A DNA stretch of 45,819 nt from Bacillus sp. (in: firmicutes) (GTDB lineage: Bacteria > Bacillota > Bacilli > Bacillales > Bacillaceae_J): contig DUSF01000059.1 in the NCBI GenBank assembly GCA_012842745.1, forward strand, positions 1-45,819. Direction: 5' to 3'. The position numbers were made by a program, and so were the translations under genes. The notes beneath the pieces were generated by a model. It was not told where the DNA came from. It did no database searches and was given only the letters and a program-made list of their open reading frames with translations. Below, in pieces: positions 36,407-44,001 of the stretch (positions within the stretch are counted from its first letter, which is position 1; every line of letters starts with the position of its first letter).

Positions 36407-36551
36407 TGTCTCACCCCCTTTCTGATGGGGATGAGCTGACCGCCCCTGCGAGCTGTATGGAATTGTACTTAAAAAATTATAGCACATAAATTACAGAAAG
36501 AAAAAAGCCGCTTATTCCCCCTGTTTGGTGCCCCATAAGGCATGATAATCA

Positions 36552-37478
36552 ATGGAAAACACGATGCCACCCCGTCATTCTTTTTGGCTACTTCCGAAAA
36601 ACGACTTTGTCTTCAAGCTTTTACTAGGTACTGATAACAAGCAATCAAAAGAACTGCTCATCCATTTCTTAAACGATTTATTCCAAGTGCCAAAAGGCCA
36701 AAGTATCCCTAATGTTCATCTTAAAAACCCACATCTAAAGAAAGAACATCTCACAAACAAAGCCTCCATCCTAGATATCAAAGCACAAATTCCTGGCATG
36801 GGCATCATCAGCATTGAAATGCAGCTAGAAAATCAATATAATATGGATAAAAGATCATTATTCTATTGCGCGAAGCTAATCGCAGAACAACTCGATGATG
36901 GTGATAATTACAAAAAACTCCGTAAAACAACAGCCATCAATCTACTTGATTTCAACTATTTTAATCAAAAAAATTACCACAGCATCTACCACTTAACAGA
37001 GAGAGAAACAGGAACCCCTTACCCAAGTATACTTGAACTACACTTCATCGAAATGAAAGAATTTAAAAAAATGCGTCAAGCAGGAAAGCTTGACAAAAAC
37101 GACCGACTAGCCAAATGGATTGAATTCTTTTCAAATGAAGATGACAGCCAGTGGAGAATCATGGCCTCCAAACATCCCATAATAAAAAAGGCGGTGGACA
37201 GATTGGAAATCATAAGCCAAGACCCAGAAAACAGACATGATTATGAAATAAGATTGAAAACCCTAAAGGATATGACTTCGTTTAAAGAAGGAGCAAGAGA
37301 AGAAGGTTGGTTAAAAGGAATAGCAAAAGGCAAAGCAGAAGGAAAAATCGAAGGTAAGCTTGAAGTGGCATTAGAAATGCTTCGCGAAGGGGTCGATTTA
37401 AACTTTATCGCCAAGTTCACAGGACTCACAGAAGAACAACTATTAAAATTACAAAATAACTTGAAGACGGACCATTAA
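36552..37478 (+). CDS. Rpn-family PD-(D/E)XK nuclease / putative transposase (copy 2, intact)
   Basis: 308 residues, a close paralogue of the 27954 gene: LLPKNDFVFKLLLGTDNKQS at the N-terminus, KASILDIKAQIPGMGIISIE then MQLENQ as the putative active site, and a C-terminal Gly/Lys/Glu repeat (KGIAKGKAEGKIEGKLEVA) before a short helix. The ATG at 36552 lacks a strong ribosome binding site. It diverges from the holin-like gene on the other strand. A GAGGG/CCCTC terminator with nine Ts follows. Confidence 0.83.
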   Translation: MENTMPPRHSFWLLPKNDFVFKLLLGTDNKQSKELLIHFLNDLFQVPKGQSIPNVHLKNPHLKKEHLTNKASILDIKAQIPGMGIISIEMQLENQYNMDKRSLFYCAKLIAEQLDDGDNYKKLRKTTAINLLDFNYFNQKNYHSIYHLTERETGTPYPSILELHFIEMKEFKKMRQAGKLDKNDRLAKWIEFFSNEDDSQWRIMASKHPIIKKAVDRLEIISQDPENRHDYEIRLKTLKDMTSFKEGAREEGWLKGIAKGKAEGKIEGKLEVALEMLREGVDLNFIAKFTGLTEEQLLKLQNNLKTDH

Positions 37479-37495
37479 GATGAATTCCGCTACTT

Positions 37496-37521
37496 GAGGG
37501 CCCACGACCCTCTTTTTTTTT
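37496..37521 (+). terminator. Terminator after Rpn copy 2
   Basis: GAGGG (37496-37500) and CCCTC (37508-37512) followed by a run of nine Ts. Confidence 0.75.
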
Positions 37522-37550
37522 GCTTAGAAAAAAGTGCAAAAATAATCGTC

Positions 37551-37656
37551 CTAGGTGCCTGTCATCTTGCAACGTAACTCCAACCGAATATATTCACGAA
37601 AACGAAGTTAACGTCCTCAAACAAAGAAAGGTGCACATCGCTAGGTGACAGGCACC
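37551..37656. repeat. Inverted repeat GGTGCCTGTCA ... TGACAGGCACC
   Basis: Perfect 11-bp arms at 37554-37564 and 37646-37656, both preceded by CTAGG-like sequence, 81 bp apart. The rest of the 37522-37799 gap shows only a promoter near its end. Confidence 0.6.
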
Positions 37657-37726
37657 AGAAAACGATAGCTAACGGGAAAATATCAGTTTGAGAAATTAAA
37701 GGATCTAATTCTTCAAATGAGCGCTA

Positions 37727-37756
37727 TTGGCATCAAATTGGTCGTCATTGTATAAT
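37727..37756 (+). promoter_or_regulatory. Sigma-A-like promoter of the broken YhgA-like gene
   Basis: TTGGCA (37727-37732), 18 bp, perfect TATAAT (37751-37756). It is still intact although the gene it serves is broken. Confidence 0.6.
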
Positions 37757-37799
37757 AGTAAATAATAAATACTAGGGTGCGAAGGGTGATGAATCGCAA

Positions 37800-38822
37800 A
37801 TGAAGCTTCAAAATCCACACGATAAGTTTTTTAAAGAATCATTGGGAAACATTGAGACAGCAAAGGATTTTATCACCTATTACTTACCATAACACATTAG
37901 ACAAGTAATCGATTTGAACACATTGGAACCGCAAAAAGACAGTTTTGTTAACCCAGAGTTAGAAGAAGTTTTTCTGATTTACTGTTCAAGGTTGATATTT
38001 GTAACAAAGAAGGCTACTTATACTTTTTGTTTGAACATAAAAGTTATCTTGACAAAGGGGTTCCTTTTCAGCTGTTGAAGTACATGGTTGAAATTTGGGA
38101 ATACAAACGAAACAAGGAACATGTAAAAGAATTACCCATCATCATTCCGCTCGTCCTTTATCATGGACAACAAAAATGGACGCTACCGTCTAGTTTAGGA
38201 GGGCTTTTACATGGCTATGAGGAGTTACCAGAAAAAGTGAGAGTGTATGCGCTAAACCTCCAGTATTTACGATATCTCCCTTTACACGGATGAAAATATA
38301 AAAGGATCCGCGCAAACACGCATTATGCTAACACTTTTACGTGATATGCTAACAAAAAACGGCGAAGCCCTTCGCCAATCCATTCATAATGCCCTTTATT
38401 ATTTGATTGATTTGGAAGACAAACAAACAGGTGTTGGTTATTTAGAAACGATGATGCGATATATTTTTAGTGTTGCGAGGGATTTAACGAAATCGGACGT
38501 TGAACGAATGATTCAGAAATTAGAAGAAAATTATGTGGAAGGGAGCGAATTAGCCATGACTTTAGCGGAAATGTGGAGAGAAGAAGGTATGGAAAAAGGG
38601 TTAGAAAGAGGATTAGAGAAAGGTTTAGAAAAAGGAAGGAAATTAGGAAAAACGGAAGCATTATCGGAGGTGGCTCTACTTCAATTAACCAATAAACTGG
38701 GTGCATTACCACAAGATATGAAGGATGCAATATCACAGGCGGATTTACCAACCCTCCAGCTTATCTTAACGAATATCTTCTCTATTCAGCATCTTGATGA
38801 AGTTAGACGATATATCCATTAA
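37800..38822 (+). pseudogene. Broken Rpn/YhgA-like nuclease-transposase gene
   Basis: Coding pieces follow one another in three reading segments. The start MKLQNPHDKFFKESLGNIET is the YhgA-like pattern; translation meets TAA in LP-stop-HIRQVIDLNTLEPQKD. A one-base loss in the T-run near 37975 shifts the frame to SDLLFKVDICNKEGYLYFLF, and a further shift near 38268 leads to DISLYTDENIKGSAQTRIML. The tail has Gly-Leu-Glu-Lys repeats (EKGLERGLEKGLEKGRKLG). One nonsense and two frameshift lesions make it inactive. It belongs to a different branch from the 27954/36552 genes. Confidence 0.85.
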
Positions 38823-38826
38823 TAAC

Positions 38827-38845
38827 GGGACAGGAAACCTGTCCC
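38827..38845 (+). repeat. GGGACAGG/CCTGTCCC palindrome
   Basis: Perfect 8-bp arms around AAA, 4 bp after the pseudogene stop codon. Same family as 35995. Confidence 0.7.
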
Positions 38846-38882
38846 ATATTACTGAAAAAGTAGCTTTCATAATGCATATATA

Positions 38883-39036
38883 TTTCAAATATATGGCAAT
38901 TGGACAATAAATGGCCTTGGGCGGACAATAAGTTGCCTAATCTCGACAATAAATGACTCTTATTGGACAATAAAAGTCATTCTAGGACAATAAGTTTGAA
39001 ATGGCTCGATTTTTTCAGTGGTCTCAACCTGTCCCC
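38883..39036 (+). repeat. 21-bp phased GGACAATAA repeat, array G (5 units) with flanks
   Basis: Units at 38902, 38923, 38944 (CGACAATAA), 38965 and 38985 (spacings 21, 21, 21, 20), led by ATATGGCAATT. The array and its flank TTTTTTCAGTGGTCTCAACC are an inverted near-copy of 25094-25229 with one added unit. The flank also matches the end of the transposase-bearing element at 45587. Confidence 0.9.
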
Positions 39037-39108
39037 CTGTCCCTTTCGTCTTGTGACACGTTGAGTGCGTGGTTGGGATATATTTGAGGGAAGCCAAGTA
39101 AAAATATT

Positions 39109-39283
39109 TTGATTATTACCGTGTAGTATAATATTATATAATTAAGATTATCATAAAAAATAGCCGCTGGGACGGCAATCCCAAACGGCTTGTACAATTC
39201 AACGCTGCAAGAGCAGTACAGCTCAGTGGAAAATTAGTCATGAAATAGACCTTTACCCTTGCAGAGGAGGTCTATTTCTTTTT
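39109..39283 (+). ncRNA. Putative antisense antitoxin RNA, copy 2
   Basis: TTGATT (39109-39114), 17 bp, TATTAT (39132-39137). The RNA would start near 39144 and end at the AAATAGACC (39243-39251)/GGTCTATTT (39269-39277) stem plus CTTTTT. It contains nested GCCG/CGGC and GGGA/TCCC pairs around 39163-39189. It is very similar to copy 1 across the non-coding segment and diverges just before the shared terminator. Confidence 0.55.
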
Positions 39284-39376
39284 GTTTAGTGTCAATAGCG
39301 CAATAATTACGCTGAGTAGTGTTAGCGTAAAAATACTGAAATTCAATGCTAAATTTGCCGCATCATATGACACCAT
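39272..39376 (-). CDS. Holin-like small hydrophobic toxin peptide, copy 2 (Hol_Tox-like)
   Basis: 34 codons, too short for routine calling. The peptide reads MVSYDAANLALNFSIFTLTL then LSVIIALLTLNKKK; it differs from copy 1 at a handful of residues, mostly conservative. AAAGGGGGTGAG precedes the ATG and is again paired with CTCATCCCC in the leader (39380-39405). The minus-strand extended -10 TGCTATAAT maps to 39452-39447. Conservation of the peptide, leader hairpin and terminator between copies supports a functional unit. Confidence 0.7.
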   Translation of the reverse strand: MVSYDAANLALNFSIFTLTLLSVIIALLTLNKKK

Positions 39377-39553
39377 ATTCTCACCCCCTTTCTAATGGGG
39401 ATGAGCCGACCGCCCCTGCGAGCTGTATGGAATTGTACTTGGAAAAATTATAGCATATAAATAGCACAGTGGATGAAAAAATTAGAGTGTGTGGTTGGGG
39501 TATATTTAGTGGAATAGGTTGAAGAAAATTATAAGAACGTAAAAAAGTATCTT

Positions 39554-39588
39554 GAGAGAAGTGTGATTGGTTCATACTTCTCTTTTTT
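39554..39588 (+). terminator. Orphan terminator-like hairpin
   Basis: GAGAGAAGT (39554-39562) pairs with ACTTCTC (39576-39582), then TTTTTT. No gene ends just upstream on the + strand, so it may be a relic. Confidence 0.5.
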
Positions 39589-39706
39589 GTTGTAAGCGTC
39601 GCTTACTTTTTTGTTTATAGAAAGAAGAGGGACTTAAATCATTTTCATCCCCAAAAAGTGCTCCTAACAGGATTGTATGTATATTCTAAATTAAGGTGGG
39701 GTATTA

Positions 39707-39919
39707 ATGATGTTTTATGATACAAAAGTTGAAATTTTGGCGAATCGAATATCACCACCAATTGAAACTGTACAGGGAGATTTACAGCCACATAGTAAGA
39801 AATATAGATATGAAGATAGCTATGAATTACAAACCACAAAACGATTATTTTGTGACCGTGTTTCTATATCAGAAGTTCTTTTGGAACGTATTGGGTCAAA
39901 TTCAAAAACTCCAGATTGA
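39707..39919 (+). CDS. Possible truncated phage minor-capsid/head-closure protein
   Basis: 70-residue frame, MMFYDTKVEILANRISPPIE followed by TVQGDLQPHSKKYRYEDSYE and KRLFCD. The pattern VxGDLQPxSKxxxxxxY...KRLFCD resembles small phage minor capsid/head-tail connector proteins, which have 'DVQP.SKE...YG...' and 'FCD' and are usually ~110 residues. GGTGGGG precedes the ATG at good spacing. The C-terminus looks truncated. No other phage structural genes are nearby, so this would be a phage relic. Recognition is by eye and uncertain. Confidence 0.4.
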   Translation: MMFYDTKVEILANRISPPIETVQGDLQPHSKKYRYEDSYELQTTKRLFCDRVSISEVLLERIGSNSKTPD

Positions 39920-40370
39920 ATAACCCCAAACATTAGGGCTATTCTAACTGAAAAAAATGTATTTTTTCAGTCAAGGGTGAAGTCTGCTCAAAATCAGACT
40001 AAATATGGAATAAAATTCAAATAGTTGGATTTTAAACCGGTAAATTGTTCCCTTTGCCAAAGGTTCAAGAAATTATAATGACCACTTTTTAAATATGCTA
40101 ATTAAGAATGAAGAATTTATTATAGGAGATCTTGTTTGGAAATTACCTCAAATTATGAACTAGATTAATAATATATTATTAATAGCTTAATTAGGGGAAT
40201 GACAATGGTTTAGCTATTCAAAAAGCATAGTATTTAGTATGAAGACAAAGTTATATCCCTTTCAACGTCCCATGACATGTCAAGTACTTGAATGGGATAT
40301 ATTTTTAAGTGAGTATGGTAATCGGTCCACAACACTACGCCTGAAATGAATGACCAACAAGAAGATTTAA
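39920..40370. other. Gap between phage-like fragment and truncated Rpn copy
   Basis: No gene seen. A terminator-like ACTGAAAAAAA/TTTTTTCAGT hairpin lies at 39947-39971. A 22-codon frame at about 40095-40163 (LIKNEEFIIGDLVWKLPQIM) lacks supporting signals. Confidence 0.4.
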
Positions 40371-40834
40371 AGAAACAGGCCCCTCTTACGCAAGTATACC
40401 CGAACTACACTTTATCGAAATGAATGAATTTTGAAAAACTGCATCAAGCAGGAGAACTTGACAAAAACGATCGACTAGCTAAATGGATTGAATTCTTTTC
40501 AAATGAAGATGATGGACAGTGGAGAATCATGGCCTCCAAACATCCGATAATAAAAAAGGCGGTGAATAGATTGGAAATTATAAGCCAAAACCCAGAAAAT
40601 AGATACGAGTATGAAATTAGACAAAAAACCTTGAAAGACATGGCCTCGTTTAAAGAAGGGGCAAGAGAAGAAGGTTGGTTAGAAGGAATAGCAAAAGGCA
40701 AAGCAGAAGGTAAAATCGAAATAGCTGTGAAAATTCTTCGAAAAGGCATTGAAATTGAAACGATTGCTGAATTCACAGGTTTTACAATTGAAAAAAATAT
40801 TAGAATTACAAAAAATATTGAGAAGGATTACTAA
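40371..40834 (+). pseudogene. 5'-truncated Rpn-family nuclease/transposase (copy 3)
   Basis: Similarity to the 36552 gene starts abruptly at AGAAACAGG (40371; residues ETGPSYASIPELHFIEMNEF), so about the first 155 codons are missing. A TGA follows a frameshift near 40430; the remaining frame (40424-40834) continues LDKNDRLAKWIEFFSNEDDG through EGIAKGKAEGKIEIA. Two compensating one-base shifts lie near the 3' end, where the last residues read EKNIRITKNIEKDY instead of EELLELQKNIEKDH. The 3' flank GATGAATTCCG is shared with copies 1 and 2. Confidence 0.85.
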
Positions 40835-41303
40835 GATGAATTCCGTTTTATTTTCACCGCATCAAAACACGTCTAATACTCGACGCGAATATATTTTTAC
40901 AGAGCGGGCTCACGGACTACGCCCATAGGGCGAAGGGCAGATTACAGAGGGTCTGGCACTCTTATCCGCCTACTCCCACTGATGAAAGGGCAATAAATTG
41001 GGACACAAAATCTGTCCCCCCCTGTCCCATCCCCACAACATTTGTAACACACCTGTAACTAAAGTAAGCAAACCTTAACTATCCTTTTAGCATAATTTCA
41101 CCTATAATCAAATACAGATAGTCAATGTGAAAGGAATTACAAACATGAAATGCACGACCTTCCACATATTGGTTATCAGGGGTTGATTAATCCAAACAAA
41201 TGGCTTGGCATAGCCCGAACCCAATTAATTTCTCAAAATGCCAATCTGGCATCCTTAGAAAAATCCAAGTAATATTACAATTATGTAACAATACAGAAAT
41301 TTG
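40835..41303. other. Long leader-side gap upstream of the S-layer-like gene
   Basis: Holds a GGGACACAAAATCTGTCCC palindrome (41000-41018) followed by CCCCTGTCCC, and a segment around 40935-40955 similar to sequence upstream of Rpn copy 1 (reverse of 27814-27835). Apart from the small frame at 41150-41272, no gene is seen. Confidence 0.45.
41150..41272 (+). CDS. Possible 40-residue small protein, unknown function
   Basis: ATG 41150 opens 40 codons beginning HDLPHIGYQGLINPNKWLGI and ending LASLEKSK. AAAGGAA lies 10-12 nt upstream. Composition looks protein-like (balanced, with Gly/Pro/Trp), but there is no family I recognise. It could equally be the end of a decayed gene. Confidence 0.25.
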   Translation: MHDLPHIGYQGLINPNKWLGIARTQLISQNANLASLEKSK

Positions 41304-41333
41304 TTGCATATTGCAGTACAATCGTCCTATAAT
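41304..41333 (+). promoter_or_regulatory. Upstream promoter (P1) of the S-layer-like gene
   Basis: TTGCAT (41304-41309), 18-bp spacer, perfect TATAAT (41328-41333). It would give a leader of about 220 nt. Confidence 0.6.
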
Positions 41334-41402
41334 ATGATTGTGTCAACAAAAAGGTAAATTACTTGAATCACAAGAGTAGTATAGTGAAAGAAAAATAGAT
41401 TG

Positions 41403-41431
41403 TTGACTTTTACAAAATTCGGTACTATACT
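41403..41431 (+). promoter_or_regulatory. Proximal promoter (P2) of the S-layer-like gene
   Basis: TTGACT (41403-41408), exactly 17 bp, TATACT (41426-41431). The leader would be about 125 nt. Tandem promoters with long leaders are typical of highly expressed surface-layer genes. Confidence 0.7.
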
Positions 41432-41563
41432 ACAAAATGGAACTCTTTTTCTCGGTATTTACTAACCCAAGAGGGCAATTCTAGTAATCTTCATACATAT
41501 GAAGCTGTCCTTTTGGTTTAGTTTAAATATAAAATTCATTTAACTATAGGGAGGAAACAAAAC

Positions 41564-43936
41564 ATGAATAAAACTTTAAAAGTTATGACTTCAGCAGCAT
41601 TATTAGCTGGCGTTGTTACTCCAGTAGCAGTAACGACAGTTGATGCAGCTGGTCAAGGTGGAGTTAAAGTACTTGAAAGTTATACAGTCGATAGAAACTC
41701 TGACCAAGATCAAAATATCGCTAGAATTCAGCTTACAGTAAGCAAGAACCAAATCTTAAGAGCAGGCGATAGTGTCATTTTTGAACTGTCAAACAAAGTA
41801 GATTTAGACCAAGGGCCTGTCTATAGCTCTGCAAAAGTATTAATTGATGATAAAGCACTTACAGGAGCGTATAAAGGTACGACAACAGCAGATACTTTCC
41901 AATTTGAGTTTATAACAGCTTCAAACGGAAACACTAACCAAGTAAAAGTTACTTATAATGGTGGAGCTGTTACTAACACCGGTAATACTGGCTTTACCCA
42001 ACCTGCTAGTAACGATGCAATAGAACTTACAAAAGATTTAGCAATCGTACTCGATGTTCGCGGTAAAGTTCAAGGAATCACTGGTGACATTACTGTCAAC
42101 ACACTTGTATCTAACAACTCAGCATTCCCTAAAATTAGTGGTGCAGCAATCACTGCTACTAGCAAAGGTGAATTACAATTAAGTGCAAAAAATACTCGCT
42201 CATCAAACAATAAGTTTGAATTCGACTTAAGACTTAACGAGTCAGTAGCAGGTGCATTAAGTTCAGCTAATATCGGTAATTCAGGTACAATTAAGTTGAA
42301 ATTACCTAGCGGATTTAAATGGGATTCTCGTGATAAGGAAAACCTTGATCCAGTATTAGGAGGAAATGGAAAACTTAATGGCGTTAGCTATAGTTTAGGA
42401 TCTAGCGACAGAGAATTAACAATCACAATTCCTGCATATAACACAGCAGCAGCTAAAGCTGCCTTGCTTGAAGTTTCAAAATTAAAATTCCAAGTAGATG
42501 ATGAAAGAGTTGCTAAAAAAGGTGATGTAAAAGCTACTGTATCAGGTAGTATTGATGCCGATGTTAGCGAACTACTTGTTGGTAAATACGGTGACTATCA
42601 AACAGCTACAGAAGTTGCAGAAGTGAAAGAAGTTTTATCTGGAAAGAAAGAACAAGAACTAGGCAAAGTTATTCTTAAAGAAGAACTTGTAAACACTTGG
42701 ATTCCAGGCAGAACAGTTACAATTACATTACCAGAATACGCTCGTTGGGATAGAGATGAAACAAATAGTCAAGTGAAATTTGACTACACAGCTGGCAGTG
42801 CGACATTTGACAAAGGCAATATTCAATATATAGGTTCAGATGGTCGTACATTAAAGCTTACAGTTAAAGAAGCTGCAAAGAATAATGGAAGAGATGTACT
42901 TCGCCACGAAGACCAAGATCCTTCTATTGCAGAAATTACTGGCCTAAATATTTACGTGAAGCCAGGTTATGAAGGCGATGTTAAGGCAGATATTGCTGGA
43001 AGTGCTGGTGTAAGCATTAAAGGTGTTACAATCGCTAAAGCTATTAAACCATTCACAATGACAGCATCTAACCTAAGTGATGTTATTATCGGTTCACAAG
43101 GTCAAGAAGCAACTGCGGACCTTGTAATTAAAGAAGTAGTTGCTAGTGCGTTTGGTGACGGAACGGATCATCAATATGCTCGAGTGACATTACCACAAGG
43201 TGTAAAAGTAGCCGCTAGACCAGAAGTGAAAGTAACAAAAGGTGACTTAGTGATTGCTGATGCAACATATGACAATCCTGTTTATGGAGAATCATATATT
43301 CAATTTAGAATAATTGCAGATAGCACAGAAGCAAGTGAAGTTACAATTAAAGGATTAAATCTAACATTAGACCGTACAGTTCCTGTTGGTGATGTAATTG
43401 CTAAGCTTAAAGGCGATGCAGTTAACGAATGGAATTCAGAAGAAAAGAAAGATGGCGTAATCACACAGTACGGTCATGACACAAAAGGATGGGAAGATGC
43501 TTCAGCTGCTACAGCTGTAGTTGCTAAAGTTATCACTCCTGCTCCAGCTGATGCGACTTTAGGTGAAGCTGTATTCACAATCGGTTCTACTTCTTACACA
43601 GTAGCTGGCGAAACTAAGACTATGGACGTTGCTCCATTCGTTGAAGGCGGACGCACTTACTTACCACTTCGCTATGTAGCTGAAGCTGTAGGTGTTAAAG
43701 CTCAAGACGTTCTTTATGACAATGCAACTGCTACTGTAACAATCTTAAAAGGCGACCGCATTGCATCAACTAAACTTGGTTCTAAGACATTATCAGTTAA
43801 CGGCCAAATAATCCCTATGGATGTTCCTGTTAAGACTGTAAATGGACGTACAGTATTACCAGTACGTTATGTAGCTCAAGCTTTAGGTCGTGACGTTGAG
43901 TGGGATCAAACTACTCAAACTGCTACAGTAAAATAA
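41564..43936 (+). CDS. Large exported S-layer-like protein with C-terminal copper-amine-oxidase-N-like anchor domain
   Basis: 790 residues with a signal peptide (MNKTLKVMTSAALLAGVVTP, cut near VDAAG). A long beta-rich region (about 35-640) has no family I recognise; it is rich in Val, Thr, Lys and Asp, with stretches like GTIKLKLPSGFKWDSRDKEN. The C-terminal ~135 residues form a copper-amine-oxidase-N-like domain (FVEGGRTYLPLRYVAEAVGV and NGRTVLPVRYVAQALGRDVE). Metal-oxidase activity is not implied; such domains act as surface modules. AGGGAGGAAAC ribosome binding site, tandem promoters and a terminator make it a monocistronic, probably abundant surface protein. No SLH domains. Confidence 0.75.
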   Translation: MNKTLKVMTSAALLAGVVTPVAVTTVDAAGQGGVKVLESYTVDRNSDQDQNIARIQLTVSKNQILRAGDSVIFELSNKVDLDQGPVYSSAKVLIDDKALTGAYKGTTTADTFQFEFITASNGNTNQVKVTYNGGAVTNTGNTGFTQPASNDAIELTKDLAIVLDVRGKVQGITGDITVNTLVSNNSAFPKISGAAITATSKGELQLSAKNTRSSNNKFEFDLRLNESVAGALSSANIGNSGTIKLKLPSGFKWDSRDKENLDPVLGGNGKLNGVSYSLGSSDRELTITIPAYNTAAAKAALLEVSKLKFQVDDERVAKKGDVKATVSGSIDADVSELLVGKYGDYQTATEVAEVKEVLSGKKEQELGKVILKEELVNTWIPGRTVTITLPEYARWDRDETNSQVKFDYTAGSATFDKGNIQYIGSDGRTLKLTVKEAAKNNGRDVLRHEDQDPSIAEITGLNIYVKPGYEGDVKADIAGSAGVSIKGVTIAKAIKPFTMTASNLSDVIIGSQGQEATADLVIKEVVASAFGDGTDHQYARVTLPQGVKVAARPEVKVTKGDLVIADATYDNPVYGESYIQFRIIADSTEASEVTIKGLNLTLDRTVPVGDVIAKLKGDAVNEWNSEEKKDGVITQYGHDTKGWEDASAATAVVAKVITPAPADATLGEAVFTIGSTSYTVAGETKTMDVAPFVEGGRTYLPLRYVAEAVGVKAQDVLYDNATATVTILKGDRIASTKLGSKTLSVNGQIIPMDVPVKTVNGRTVLPVRYVAQALGRDVEWDQTTQTATVK

Positions 43937-43954
43937 TTGCAATACCCTAATACA

Positions 43955-43984
43955 AAGGGCCTCCATTAGGGGGTCCTTTTTTAA
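43955..43984 (+). terminator. Terminator of the S-layer-like gene
   Basis: Imperfect stem between AAGGGCCTCC and GGGGGTCCTT around ATTA, followed by TTTTTT. Confidence 0.75.
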
Positions 43985-44001
43985 TCCAACAAAGAAAGTA
44001 G

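Noticed and set aside
36302-36487. 61-codon version of the holin-like gene
   Set aside because: The upstream 27 codons would include the promoter -10 and the leader hairpin; the strong ribosome binding site marks the 34-codon start, and copy 2 supports it.
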